A stretch of 64,000 bases of DNA from VAYN01 sp963702075 (GCA_963702075.1 OY969703.1:1798001-1862000); one strand, 5' to 3'; positions 19,051-27,333 are shown, numbered from the stretch's first letter. The notes: generated from the letters alone by a model not told the origin. Numbers and translations: made by a program.

Positions 19051-20037
19051 CTAGCCGGCCCGTGCGGCACTCTCGGGCCGTAGCTCGACGTGATCCCGAT
19101 ACCAGTCGAGGGTGCGGATCAGGCCGTCGCGGAGATCGACCTCAGGCGCCCAGCCGGTCAGCTCGCGCAGCTTGGTCGAGTCGACGTACTGGCGGTCGAT
19201 CTCGCCGGCGGGGTTGCCGGTGCCGAGGAACTCGGGCTGCAGGTCGGTGCCGGAGGCTTCGACGATCGCCTGCAGGACCTCGGCGACCGCGTAGGGCCGC
19301 TCGCCGCCGGCGTTGAAGGCCTCACCCGCGCCCGGGCCGCCGGCGCCGACCGCGTGCTCGACCGCCAGGTAGGCGGCGACCGCGTCGGCGACGTAGAGGA
19401 AGTCTCGTTCGGGACTGCCGTCGGAGCGGATCTGCGGGCGGCGGCCGTCGAGGACGGCGGCGATCGCCTCGGGGATCAGGCGCGAGAAGTTGGGGTCGCC
19501 GCCGCCGTAGATGTTGGCGAAGCGGGTTACCGCGACCGGCAGGCCGTAGGAGGGGCGGTAGCTGAGCGCGATCGCGTCGGCCGCCGCCTTGCTCGCCTCG
19601 TACGGCGAGGCGGGCTGCAGCCGCATGTCCTCCCGGTAGGGCAGTTCGTCGCTTGGTCCGTAGGCCTTGTCGGAGGAGGCAACGACGACCGCCGGGATCT
19701 CGGCACGGCGACAGGACTCCAGCAGCGACCAGGTGCCGCGTACGTTGACTTCGAAGGTCTGGGTCGGGTCGGCCATCGCGGGGCCCACGAGCGTCTGTGC
19801 CGCTAGGTGGAAGACGACGTCGAACTCGCCGGCAGAGATCGCCGCCTCGACCGCCGTCGCATCGCGCAGGTCGACTTCGAGCAGCTCGACCTCGGAGTCG
19901 ATTCCTTGCATGGCGAGGCCCGAGTGCGGCGGCGGCGCCAGATCGAGGACGCTGACGGCATCGCCCCGTTCCAGCAGCGCCTGTGCCAGGTTGGAGGCGA
20001 CGAAGCCGTGGCCGCCGGTGACAAGCGCCCGCTTCAC
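19051..20037 (-). CDS. NAD-dependent sugar-nucleotide dehydratase, CDP-glucose 4,6-dehydratase-like
   Basis: A 328-residue extended SDR enzyme. It has the Rossmann motif TGGHGFVASN, the active-site SSDKAYGP and YEASK (Tyr/Lys), and TRFANIYGGGDPNFSRLIPE, a stretch that resembles RfbG-type CDP-glucose 4,6-dehydratases. The GTG at 20037 overlaps the TGA of the upstream gene, a glucose-1-phosphate cytidylyltransferase. Together they would make CDP-4-keto-6-deoxyglucose, a precursor of deoxysugars. The substrate is inferred largely from that partner; a GDP- or dTDP-sugar enzyme is the alternative. Confidence 0.85.
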   Translation of the reverse strand: MKRALVTGGHGFVASNLAQALLERGDAVSVLDLAPPPHSGLAMQGIDSEVELLEVDLRDATAVEAAISAGEFDVVFHLAAQTLVGPAMADPTQTFEVNVRGTWSLLESCRRAEIPAVVVASSDKAYGPSDELPYREDMRLQPASPYEASKAAADAIALSYRPSYGLPVAVTRFANIYGGGDPNFSRLIPEAIAAVLDGRRPQIRSDGSPERDFLYVADAVAAYLAVEHAVGAGGPGAGEAFNAGGERPYAVAEVLQAIVEASGTDLQPEFLGTGNPAGEIDRQYVDSTKLRELTGWAPEVDLRDGLIRTLDWYRDHVELRPESAARAG

Positions 20038-20765
20038 GGCGCATCCACCGGCGCCGTGTCCCAGAGTCGCCAGGCGGCGCGGCCGGCGCTCCAGAGGTCG
20101 TTGAGCTCGACCGCGTCCTTGTAGGTGTCCATGCAGTCCCAGAAGCCCTCGTGGCGGTAGGCGCGCAGCTCCCCGTCGGAGGCAAGGCGCTCCAGCGGCT
20201 CGCGCTCGAGCACGCTGTCGGCGCCGATGTAACTGAGCGCCCGCGGCTCGAAGCAGAAGAAGCCGCCGTTGATCCAGTGCTCGCTGCGGGGCTTCTCGAC
20301 GAAGCCGGCGACGGCGTCGCCGTCGAGCTCGGCGACGCCCCACTGCAGGTTCGGACGTACAACGGTCACCGTGGCCAGCGCTCTCTGCTCCCGATGGAAA
20401 TCGAGCAGGCCGTCAAGGTCGATGTCGGCGACGCCATCGGCATAGGTCACGCAGAAATACTCCCCGGCCAGCCGATCCGCCAGGGCCGCCACCCAACCTC
20501 CGGTCGGCGTGTCGAGGCCGGTGTCGACGCACTCGACCCTCACCCCCTCCGGCCAGTTCTCGGCGGCAGCGAACTCCGCCACTGCCTCGCCCATGTAGCC
20601 CGTCGCCAGGAGGAAACGCTCGAACCCCTGCGCGCCGTAAATCTGGATCACGTGCCAGAGGATCGGCCGGCCGCCGATCTCGACCAGCGCCTTCGGCACC
20701 GACTCGGTCCGCTCGCGCAGCCGCGTCCCGCGGCCGCCGCAGAGGATCACCACAGGGGGCTTCAT
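20034..20765 (-). CDS. rfbF: Glucose-1-phosphate cytidylyltransferase-like nucleotidyltransferase
   Basis: This enzyme couples glucose-1-phosphate to CTP, giving CDP-glucose. The 243 residues resemble RfbF throughout: CGGRGTRLRE (9-18), PKALVEIGGRPILWHVIQIY, CVDTGLDTPTGG, VTYADGVADIDLDGLLDFH, INGGFFCFEP and GFWDCMDTYKD. It is coupled to the dehydratase gene downstream. No other deoxysugar or glycosyltransferase genes stand next to the pair. Confidence 0.9.
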   Translation of the reverse strand: MKPPVVILCGGRGTRLRERTESVPKALVEIGGRPILWHVIQIYGAQGFERFLLATGYMGEAVAEFAAAENWPEGVRVECVDTGLDTPTGGWVAALADRLAGEYFCVTYADGVADIDLDGLLDFHREQRALATVTVVRPNLQWGVAELDGDAVAGFVEKPRSEHWINGGFFCFEPRALSYIGADSVLEREPLERLASDGELRAYRHEGFWDCMDTYKDAVELNDLWSAGRAAWRLWDTAPVDAP

Positions 20766-20775
20766 CGCATCGGAG

Positions 20776-20801
20776 TTTTACCCCACCAGAGTGGGGCAAA
20801 A
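20776..20801 (-). terminator. Stem-loop after the thrC-moaD operon
   Basis: TTTTGCCCCAC and GTGGGGTAAAA form an 11-bp stem (with one G.U pair) around a TCTG loop, 13 bases after the sulfur-carrier stop and 10 bases before the cytidylyltransferase start. The T residues are part of the stem rather than a free tail, so terminator strength is uncertain. Confidence 0.55.
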
Positions 20802-20814
20802 GTCGGCTGCGCTT

Positions 20815-21087
20815 TCAGCCACCCGCGACGGCGGGCAGGATCGTTACTTCATCGCCGTCGTTGATCGAGGTCTCGAGGCCTTGCTGGAAGCGGATGTCCT
20901 CGCCGGAGACGTAGACGTTGACGAAGCGGCGCAGATCGCCGTCCTGGGTGATGCGGTCGCGGAGGCCGTTGTGGGCGTCGAAGACGGCGTCGAGCACCTC
21001 GCCGACGGTCCCGCCTTCCACCTCCAACTCCGAATGACCGCCGGTGGCGGCGCGCAGCTGGGTCGGGATCTTCACGGTGACTGACAT
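20815..21087 (-). CDS. MoaD/ThiS/CysO-like sulfur carrier protein
   Basis: A 90-residue ubiquitin-fold protein ending in the bare di-glycine AVAGG, the end that is adenylated and converted to a thiocarboxylate in sulfur carriers. Core features are VKIPTQLRAATGG at the start, GGTVGEVLDAVFD, LRRFVNVYVSGEDIR and DGDEVTILPAV before the GG. Its start codon follows the stop of the threonine-synthase-like gene with no spacing, and both lie under a SAM riboswitch. By analogy with CysO/CysM it may hand sulfur to the neighbouring PLP enzyme. A general molybdopterin role is less likely because no mo genes are seen. Confidence 0.9.
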   Translation of the reverse strand: MSVTVKIPTQLRAATGGHSELEVEGGTVGEVLDAVFDAHNGLRDRITQDGDLRRFVNVYVSGEDIRFQQGLETSINDGDEVTILPAVAGG

Positions 21088-22320
21088 CTAGACGACTACC
21101 TCCTGCGGAAACTCGGCCTCGAAGCTCTCGAGGGCTGGATCGATCTCGTGCATCTGGAACGTATCGCGGGTGGCGTCGAGCGTCTTCAAGCCCTCGCCGG
21201 TGATGTAGACGACGACCCGCTCGCCGTCGGCGAGCTCGCCCCGTTCGGCCAGCTTGCGCAGGACGCCGACGGTGACGCCGCCGGCGGTCTCGGTGAAGAT
21301 TCCCGTCGTCTCCGCCAGCAGCTTGATCCCTTCGCGGATCTCCTGGTCGGTGACCGAGTCGACGCCGCCGCCGGTCTTGCGGGCGTGCTCGACGGCGTAG
21401 GGTCCGTCGGCGGGATCGCCGATCGCGAGGCTTTTGGCGATCGTCTCCGGGCGCTGCGGCTTGCAGACTTCCCAACCTTCGGCAAACGCCGTCGCAACCG
21501 GGCTGCAGCCGTCGGCCTGGGCGCCGTTGAAGACCGGCTGCTTGCCCTCGACCAGGCCGAGGTCGAGCCACTCCTGGAAGCCGCGGCCGAGTTTGGTGAA
21601 GAGCGAGCCGGAGGCGATCGGGCTGACCACCCGGTCGGGCAGCTCCCAGCCCAGCTGCTCGACGGTCTCGTAGGCGAGCGTCTTCGAGCCCTCGGCGTAG
21701 TAGGGGCGCAGGTTGACGTTGACGAAGGCCCACGGATGGGTCTCGGCGAGCTGGGTGCAGAGGCGGTTGACGTCGTCGTAGTTGCCGCGGACGCCGACCA
21801 GGTTGGTCCCGTAGACGCCGGTCGCGAGCAGCTTCTGCTCCTCGAGGTTGGCGGGGACGAAGACGTAGGAGTCGAGCCCTGCCGCGGCGGCGTGGGCGGC
21901 GACGGCGTTGGCGAGGTTGCCGGTCGAGGCGCAGGCGACGGTCTCGAAGCCGAGCTCCTGCGCTTTCGCAACGGCGACCGCGACGACCCTGTCCTTGAAC
22001 GAGTGGGTCGGGTTGGCGGCGTCGTTCTTGATCCAGATCTCGGCGCCGGTGCCGAGCCGCTCGGCCAGCCGGTCGGCGCGCAGCAGCGGCGTCAGGCCCG
22101 GCTCCAGCGGGTCGCTCGCCCGCCCCTTGAACGGCAGGAAGTCGCTGTAGCGCCAGATCCCCTGCGATCCCGCCTGGATCCGCCGCTTCGCCGCCGCTGC
22201 GTCGATACCGCTGAAGTCGTAGGCGACCTCCAGCGGGCCAAAGCAGTTTTCGCAGACGTAGCTGGCGTCCAGCTCATACGTCGTGCCGCACTCCTTGCAC
22301 TTCAAGCTCTCGACTGACAT
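21088..22320 (-). CDS. thrC: Threonine synthase family PLP enzyme under a SAM riboswitch
   Basis: Threonine synthase converts O-phosphohomoserine to threonine. The 410-residue protein has an N-terminal zinc ribbon (C8, C11, C23, C26), the PLP-lysine motif NPTHSFKDR (K109), ASTGNLANAVAAHAA and the substrate region TGEGLKT. It is controlled by a SAM-I riboswitch and coupled to a sulfur carrier gene. That setting is odd for a threonine enzyme, since SAM would shut off the branch that competes with methionine. A role in making homocysteine or another sulfur amino acid from the same phosphohomoserine substrate is an alternative. Family identity is secure; the exact reaction is open. Confidence 0.9.
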   Translation of the reverse strand: MSVESLKCKECGTTYELDASYVCENCFGPLEVAYDFSGIDAAAAKRRIQAGSQGIWRYSDFLPFKGRASDPLEPGLTPLLRADRLAERLGTGAEIWIKNDAANPTHSFKDRVVAVAVAKAQELGFETVACASTGNLANAVAAHAAAAGLDSYVFVPANLEEQKLLATGVYGTNLVGVRGNYDDVNRLCTQLAETHPWAFVNVNLRPYYAEGSKTLAYETVEQLGWELPDRVVSPIASGSLFTKLGRGFQEWLDLGLVEGKQPVFNGAQADGCSPVATAFAEGWEVCKPQRPETIAKSLAIGDPADGPYAVEHARKTGGGVDSVTDQEIREGIKLLAETTGIFTETAGGVTVGVLRKLAERGELADGERVVVYITGEGLKTLDATRDTFQMHEIDPALESFEAEFPQEVVV

Positions 22321-22352
22321 CCGATCCTCATTTCGCTCTTACGAACCAGCTC

Positions 22353-22390
22353 ATAAAAAAAAGACCTCCGCCATCTGTGGGGCGAGGTCC
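22353..22390 (-). terminator. Riboswitch expression platform: intrinsic terminator
   Basis: On the minus strand, GACCTCGCC and GGCGGAGGTC (one bulge) form a stem followed by eight T residues. The bases CCCCACA in its loop side can also pair with TGTGGGG from the 3' strand of riboswitch stem P1, making an antiterminator. SAM binding, which stabilises P1, would therefore favour termination. Confidence 0.92.
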
Positions 22391-22403
22391 GATCGGACAT
22401 CCC

Positions 22404-22529
22404 CCACATCTTCCAAATCGCTTGCATTTCTGCCTCGCGACCTGCTGGACTTGGCACCTGTCTCGACCTTGCGGTCGCGATGGTTGCCGGGGCTTCACTG
22501 GGCCAGTCCCTCCACCCCTCTAGATGTGG
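22404..22529 (-). ncRNA. SAM-I (S-box) riboswitch
   Basis: The minus strand carries the S-box core in order: AGAGGGGTGGAGGGACTGGC, then the conserved CAGTGAAGCCCCGGCAACC, a variable stem around CGACCGCAAGGTCG, and CAGGTGCCAAGTCC. Stem P1 is CCACATCT paired with AGATGTGG at the far end. These are the consensus segments of the SAM-I aptamer. It precedes thrC with a terminator in between, so high SAM should switch the thrC-moaD operon off. Confidence 0.95.
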
Positions 22530-22545
22530 CGCTTATGTGCAGGGA

Positions 22546-22574
22546 AAGATAGCGGACGGGTTGGCGGGCGGCAA
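22546..22574 (-). promoter_or_regulatory. Promoter of the riboswitch-thrC-moaD transcript
   Basis: TTGCCG (22569-22574) and TATCTT (22546-22551) are spaced by 17 bases on the minus strand, with the predicted start about 10 bases before riboswitch stem P1. The divergent corA gene begins at 22668. Confidence 0.7.
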
Positions 22575-22667
22575 CCAATTCCCGCGAGAACGCACGCTTT
22601 TTGTCCCTCCTGGCTAACCTAGGCCCCACGATGAGCCCGCTGCTCCAAGAGACGATCGGACTGAGCG

Positions 22668-23675
22668 ATGCCGAACCTTCCGAAACCGAGGCTGCGACGG
22701 CCCGGCCGGCGCGGCGAGCTCGTCTCTCAGCCGGCGGCGCCTGAGCCCCGCAAGCCGAACGTCGAGCAGATCGAGTCGAACGGCCTGCGTTGGGTCAACA
22801 TCGAGTGGCCCGGCTCGCTGGAGCGAACCTGGCTGGAGGAGCACTTCGAGTTCCACGCCCTCGACCTCGAGGACGTCCTCTCGCGCAACCAGCAACCGAA
22901 GATCGACGTCTACGACGACTACCTCTTCATCGTTCTCCACCTGCCGATCTTCGATCCCAAGGCGGGCCGCCTGGGAACCGGCGAGCTCGACCTCTTCGTC
23001 GGGCCCGACTACGTGGTCACGATCCCGAACCTGCCGCTGCAGCCGGTCGAGTACCTGTTCGAGCGCTGCCGGGCCAAAGAGGAGCTGCGCGAACAGCTCT
23101 TCTCCCGGGGCTCCGGCTACCTGCTCTACCGCCTAGTAGATGACTCCTTTGATTACTGCTTCCCGATGCTGCGCAAGATCGGCAACAAGCTCGACGCGCT
23201 CGAGGACGACATCTTCGAAGAGCGGGCCGAGGAGGTCGTGCGCGACATCTCCAACGTCAAGCAGGAGATCATCAACTTCCGCAAAGTGATTCGGCCGCAG
23301 CGGCCGGTCCTGCGAGACCTCGAGAAAGTCAAGCAGCGCTACCTCGCCTCCGACCTCGACCTGGAGATCTACTTCGACGACATCGTCGACGCCCACGAGC
23401 GGATCTGGGACATGCTCGAGAACTACAAGGAGGTCGCCGAAGCGCTCGAGGAGACCAACGAGTCGCTGATCTCCCATCGCCTCAACGACATCCTCCGGGT
23501 GCTGACCGCGATCAGCGTCGTGATCCTGCCGCTGACCCTGATCGCCAGCGTGATGGGGATGAACACCTGGGTCCCAAGCGAACACCACGAGGCCGGCTTC
23601 ATCACCGTGCTGGTGCTGATGGCGATCATCTTGATCGCGATGGTCGCCTACTTCCGCCGCCGCAAGTGGCTCTAG
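22668..23675 (+). CDS. corA: CorA-family magnesium/cobalt transporter
   Basis: CorA is a pentameric channel for Mg2+ and other divalent ions. The 335-residue protein has the long cytoplasmic domain (DLEDVLSRNQQPKIDVYDDYLFIVLHLP), a long central helix, and two C-terminal membrane helices. The selectivity signature GMN lies at 297-299 after the first helix, and the chain ends in a basic RRRKWL. Length and topology are normal. It is divergent from the riboswitch-controlled operon and stands 32 bases before the HIT gene, so they may share a transcript. Confidence 0.96.
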   Translation: MPNLPKPRLRRPGRRGELVSQPAAPEPRKPNVEQIESNGLRWVNIEWPGSLERTWLEEHFEFHALDLEDVLSRNQQPKIDVYDDYLFIVLHLPIFDPKAGRLGTGELDLFVGPDYVVTIPNLPLQPVEYLFERCRAKEELREQLFSRGSGYLLYRLVDDSFDYCFPMLRKIGNKLDALEDDIFEERAEEVVRDISNVKQEIINFRKVIRPQRPVLRDLEKVKQRYLASDLDLEIYFDDIVDAHERIWDMLENYKEVAEALEETNESLISHRLNDILRVLTAISVVILPLTLIASVMGMNTWVPSEHHEAGFITVLVLMAIILIAMVAYFRRRKWL

Positions 23676-23707
23676 GTCAGTTCGCACGTCAATAGGATGG
23701 AGCGCCC

Positions 23708-24199
23708 GTGGCAAATTTCCGCATCTGGGCCCCCTGGCGCCTCGCTTACGTGAAGGACGCGTCCAAGGACATCGAGGAGGAGTGCATCTTCTGCGCCAAG
23801 CCGGCGGCGGACGATGACGAGGCGAACCTAATCGTTCACCGCGGCAAGAGCTGCTTCGTGATCCTCAACCTCTTCCCTTACACCAACGGACACTTGATGG
23901 TAGCCCCCTACGAGCACGTCGGCCGCCTGCAGGAGATCCCAGCCGAGACCCTGGCGGAGATGATGGCGCTGGCGCAACGTGCGATGGGGCGGCTCGAGCA
24001 GATCTACCAGCCGCACGGCTACAACGTCGGCTTCAACCAGGGCCGGGTCGCCGGTGCCGGGGTCGAGCACCACATCCACATGCACGTCGTCCCGCGCTGG
24101 GCCGGCGACAACAACTTCATGCCGGTGATCGCCGACACCAAAGTGATGCCGCAGTCGATCGAGCAGAGCTACGAAGCTCTGAAAGGAGCTTTCAAATGA
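23708..24199 (+). CDS. HIT-family protein, AP4A phosphorylase-like
   Basis: HIT proteins hydrolyse or phosphorolyse nucleotide conjugates. The 163-residue protein starts at a GTG with GGAG five bases upstream. It shows an actinobacterial pattern: RIWAPWRLAYV, CIFC (26-29), LNLFPYTNGHLMVAP, and the HIT triad H122-I-H124-M-H126 in EHHIHMHVVPRW. This matches the AP4A phosphorylase-like branch known from mycobacteria. It overlaps the next gene by ATGA. Confidence 0.92.
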   Translation: MANFRIWAPWRLAYVKDASKDIEEECIFCAKPAADDDEANLIVHRGKSCFVILNLFPYTNGHLMVAPYEHVGRLQEIPAETLAEMMALAQRAMGRLEQIYQPHGYNVGFNQGRVAGAGVEHHIHMHVVPRWAGDNNFMPVIADTKVMPQSIEQSYEALKGAFK

Positions 24200-25599
24200 C
24201 GCGATTTACGCCCGGACGCGAAGCGGAGGACGTAAATCTTGATCCGGGGATCTTCAAGGCCTATGACATCCGCGGCCTCCATGGCTCGGAGATGGACGAG
24301 ACGACCGCGCGAGCGATCGGCCGCGCCTTCGCCCGGGTGCTGGGACGGCTGCGGGGCAAGCGGCCGAGCGAGCTGCAGGTCGGCCTCGGCCGCGACATGC
24401 GGCTGACCGCACCGCAGATGGCGGCCGCCGTGCGCGAGGGCCTGATCGCCGAGGGCGCGCACGTCCTCGACGCCGGCCAGGTCGCAACGGAGATGCTCTA
24501 CCACCTGGTCGGCTCGCGCGAGCTCGACGGCGGCGCGATGGTCACCGCCTCCCACAACCCCAAGGCCTACACCGGGGTCAAGCTGGTGCGCGAGGGCGCC
24601 CTGCCGCTCTCCGGCGACGCCGGGATCGGCGACGTCAAGGCCGAGATCGAAGCCGGGCTCGGCGAGGCGCCGGGCGGCGGAGATTCAGAGGAGGTCGACG
24701 TCTGGGACGAGTTTCGCGCCCACGCGCTCTCCTTCATCGACCCGGCAAACGTGAAGCCGATGAAGGTGGTAGTCGACGGCGGCAACGGGATGGGCGGGCC
24801 GATGGTCGGGCCGATCCTCGAGCAGCTGCCGCTGGAGCTGGAGGAGATGTACTTCGTTCCGAACGGCGAGTTCCCCGACCACGAGCCGAACCCGCTGCTG
24901 GAGGAGAACCGGCGGATGATCATCGACCGCGTCAAGGCCAGCGGCGCCGATCTCGGGATCGCCTGGGACGGCGACGCCGACCGCTGCTTCTTCATCGACG
25001 GCGAGGGCAGCTTCTGCGACGGCGACTTCATCTGCGCCCTACTGGCGCGCTCGATCCTGCAGAAGAACCCCGGCGCGACGATCCTCTACGACCCCCGCTC
25101 GAGCCGGGCTGTGCCGGACCTGGTCGCGGCCGAGGGCGGCCGGTCGGATCTCTCTCGCGTCGGCCACGCCTTCTTCAAGGCGCGGATGCGCGAGGAGGAG
25201 GCGGCCTTCGGCGGCGAGGTCTCTGGCCACTACTACTTCCGCGACTTCTGGAACGCCGATTCGGGGACTATCCCGGCGCTACTGGTCTTGGAGCTGCTCT
25301 CGCTCGACGGGCGCTCGCTGGCCGAGCTGATGGAGGAGTTCCGTTCCCGGTACTTCATCTCCGGCGAGATCAATTCCGAGGTCGCCAACCAGGAGGCGAA
25401 AATGGAGGAGATCGCTGAGCGATACAGCGACGGCGAGATCACCCACCTCGACGGGATCTCGGTCGACTATCCCGACTGGCACTTCAACGTGCGGCCCTCG
25501 AACACCGAGCCGCTGCTGCGGCTCAACCTCGAGTCGCTGACCTCGCGCGAGGACATGGAGCGCCGGCGCGACGAGCTGCTCGGACTGATCCGGGCGTGA
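24196..25599 (+). CDS. manB: Phosphomannomutase/phosphoglucomutase
   Basis: The enzyme interconverts hexose 6-phosphate and 1-phosphate, feeding nucleotide-sugar synthesis. The 467 residues carry all domains: IFKAYDIRGLHG near the N-terminus, the phosphoserine loop TASHNPKAYTG, the metal loop DGDADR, the sugar-specificity loop GEVSGHYYF and the C-terminal phosphate site RPSNTEPLLRLN. The first 16 residues are not typical, so translation could begin later. It is coupled at both ends by 4-base overlaps. Confidence 0.95.
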   Translation: MTRFTPGREAEDVNLDPGIFKAYDIRGLHGSEMDETTARAIGRAFARVLGRLRGKRPSELQVGLGRDMRLTAPQMAAAVREGLIAEGAHVLDAGQVATEMLYHLVGSRELDGGAMVTASHNPKAYTGVKLVREGALPLSGDAGIGDVKAEIEAGLGEAPGGGDSEEVDVWDEFRAHALSFIDPANVKPMKVVVDGGNGMGGPMVGPILEQLPLELEEMYFVPNGEFPDHEPNPLLEENRRMIIDRVKASGADLGIAWDGDADRCFFIDGEGSFCDGDFICALLARSILQKNPGATILYDPRSSRAVPDLVAAEGGRSDLSRVGHAFFKARMREEEAAFGGEVSGHYYFRDFWNADSGTIPALLVLELLSLDGRSLAELMEEFRSRYFISGEINSEVANQEAKMEEIAERYSDGEITHLDGISVDYPDWHFNVRPSNTEPLLRLNLESLTSREDMERRRDELLGLIRA

Positions 25600-26597
25600 C
25601 TGCAACCCCGGAGGAGGCGCTGGAGCAGGCGGCTCTCGCCGGAATCCACCGCTTCCCGATCCCAACCCCCTTCGCGGTCGGACGGGTCAACTGCTACCTG
25701 ATCGAGGACGAGCCGCTGACGCTCGTCGACACCGGGCCGAACTCGGGAAAAGCGCTTGACGAGCTGACCGCGCGGCTGGCCGAACGCGGCCACGCGCTCG
25801 CCGACCTCGAACTGATCGTCGTCACCCACCAGCACATCGACCACCTCGGCCTGGTTGAGATCCTGGTCCAGCACTCCGGCGCGGAGGTGGCGGCGCTGGG
25901 GGCCGCCGCCAACCGGCTCGCAGCCTTCGACGAGGACGCCGAGGCCGAGGACAAGTTCGCCGTCGAGGTGATGCTCCGCAACGGCATCCCCGAAGACGTG
26001 ACGATCGCCCTGCGCAGCGTCTCCCGCAGCTTCCGCAGCTGGGGCTCGCACGTCGCGGTGACGCAGCCCCTGGAGGACGGCGGCACGCTGGAGCTGCGCG
26101 ACCGGCGTCTCGAAGTCCTGCACCGCCCCGGCCACAGCCCTTCCGACACTGTCTTCTGGGACGAGGAGCGGCGGATCCTGATCGCCGCGGACCACCTGCT
26201 GCCGAAGATCTCCTCCAACCCGCTGATCACCCGCCCGCTCGACGGCAGCGGTAAACGGACCCAGGCCCTCGTCACCTACATCGAGTCGCTGCGCAAGACC
26301 CGTGAGATGCCGGCCGAGATCGTCCTCCCCGGGCACGGCGAGCCGATCACCGACCATGTCGAGCTGATCGACTCCCGCATGGCCGGTTACGACCGCCGCA
26401 AGGAGAAGATCCAACGCCTCGTCGCCGAGCGCCCCCGCACGGGCTACGAGATCGCCCAGGCTCTTTGGGGCAACGTCGCCGTCACCCAGGCCTTCCTCAC
26501 CCTCTCCGAGGTGATCGGCCACGCCGACCTGCTCGTCAACGAGGGACGGGTGCGGGAAGTCGACGACGACTCGGTGATCCGCTACGAAACGACCTAG
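25596..26597 (+). CDS. Metallo-beta-lactamase-fold hydrolase
   Basis: A 333-residue MBL hydrolase with the metal motif THQHIDHLG (H78, H80, D82, H83). The later ligands are in RPGHSPSD, ADHLLP and LPGHGEPI. The C-terminal third looks like the winged-helix extension found in glyoxalase II-like and LACTB2-like proteins. The GTG start overlaps the mutase stop (GTGA). The substrate is not known; thioesters or small phosphoesters are typical. Confidence 0.88.
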   Translation: MTATPEEALEQAALAGIHRFPIPTPFAVGRVNCYLIEDEPLTLVDTGPNSGKALDELTARLAERGHALADLELIVVTHQHIDHLGLVEILVQHSGAEVAALGAAANRLAAFDEDAEAEDKFAVEVMLRNGIPEDVTIALRSVSRSFRSWGSHVAVTQPLEDGGTLELRDRRLEVLHRPGHSPSDTVFWDEERRILIAADHLLPKISSNPLITRPLDGSGKRTQALVTYIESLRKTREMPAEIVLPGHGEPITDHVELIDSRMAGYDRRKEKIQRLVAERPRTGYEIAQALWGNVAVTQAFLTLSEVIGHADLLVNEGRVREVDDDSVIRYETT

Positions 26598-26959
26598 AGC
26601 TGCGCGCCGATCGCGTGGCCGAGCGCGGCCGCGCCGAGTCCGAGCGCCAGGCTGAGGACGACGTTGAGGACGGCCCCCCGCCGATCGCCCCGCGCCTCCA
26701 GCTCCTGGGTGTCGAGCATCCAGGTCGAGAAGGTCGTGTAGGAGCCGAGGACGGCGCCGCCGGCGAGGAGGTAGGCGTGGCCATGGAGGCCCGCTCCCGA
26801 GAGCAGGCCGAGTAGGAACGCCCCGCTGACGTTGACGACGAGGATCCCGTACGGGAACCGGAAGCCGAGCCGCAGCGACACCAGCCAGTCGACGCTGTAA
26901 CGCAGCACCGCCCCGACCCCGCCGAGGAAGGCGACTCCGATCCAAAGAGCAAAGCTCAT
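26594..26959 (-). CDS. crcB: CrcB/Fluc fluoride channel, copy 1
   Basis: Fluc proteins export toxic fluoride ions. The 121-residue, four-helix protein has LGGVGAVLRY at the N-terminus, NVSGAFLLGLL and GSYTTFSTWMLD, all family marks. The start at 26959 overlaps the stop of the second copy by ATGA; the longer open frame is read-through of that gene in another frame. It ends tail to tail with the MBL gene, overlapping four bases. Confidence 0.95.
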   Translation of the reverse strand: MSFALWIGVAFLGGVGAVLRYSVDWLVSLRLGFRFPYGILVVNVSGAFLLGLLSGAGLHGHAYLLAGGAVLGSYTTFSTWMLDTQELEARGDRRGAVLNVVLSLALGLGAAALGHAIGAQL

Positions 26960-27333
26960 CGGACCTCGGGTCTCCGCCCCATCGCAACGCCGGCCTGCAC
27001 GCCCGCGAAGCCGGCGATCAGGCTTGCACCTGCATAGACGACGGCAATCCCAAGCCGACCCGCTTCGAGCATCTTCAACAGCTCCACCTGCAGCGTCGAG
27101 AACGTCGTCAGCCCACCGCAGAACCCGGTCGTCCACAGCGGCCGGTGCCGAGTAGCCGGCGGCAGCGCCGTCACCAGGTAGCCGAGCAGAAACGCTCCGA
27201 CGGCGTTGACTGCGAAGGTCGCCCAAGGCCACCCCGGCGCCCCCTCTCCCATCGCTTCCAGCAGACCCGCCCGCAGCAGCGTCCCCAGCGCCCCGCCGAG
27301 AAAGATCGCGCCCAGCTCCCGTCGGTCGATCAT
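26956..27333 (-). CDS. crcB: CrcB/Fluc fluoride channel, copy 2
   Basis: The 125-residue protein is a second Fluc subunit, with LGGALGTLLRAGL, NAVGAFLLGYLV and GFCGGLTTFSTLQVE. Tandem copies of this type are known to assemble as heteromeric channels. It is the first gene of the pair and is coupled to copy 1. The 46-base gap to the divergent gene at 27380 is too short for a fluoride riboswitch and none was seen. Confidence 0.95.
   Translation of the reverse strand: MIDRRELGAIFLGGALGTLLRAGLLEAMGEGAPGWPWATFAVNAVGAFLLGYLVTALPPATRHRPLWTTGFCGGLTTFSTLQVELLKMLEAGRLGIAVVYAGASLIAGFAGVQAGVAMGRRPEVR

Noticed and set aside
24196..24250. Inverted repeat GATTTACG...CGTAAATC at the start of the phosphohexomutase gene
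   Set aside because: Only 8 bases per arm, inside a coding region, and no regulatory partner; probably chance.
25467..26987. Minus-strand open frame of 506 codons over the MBL gene
   Set aside because: Antisense shadow of the MBL and mutase genes; the plus-strand MBL motifs and overlaps are convincing.
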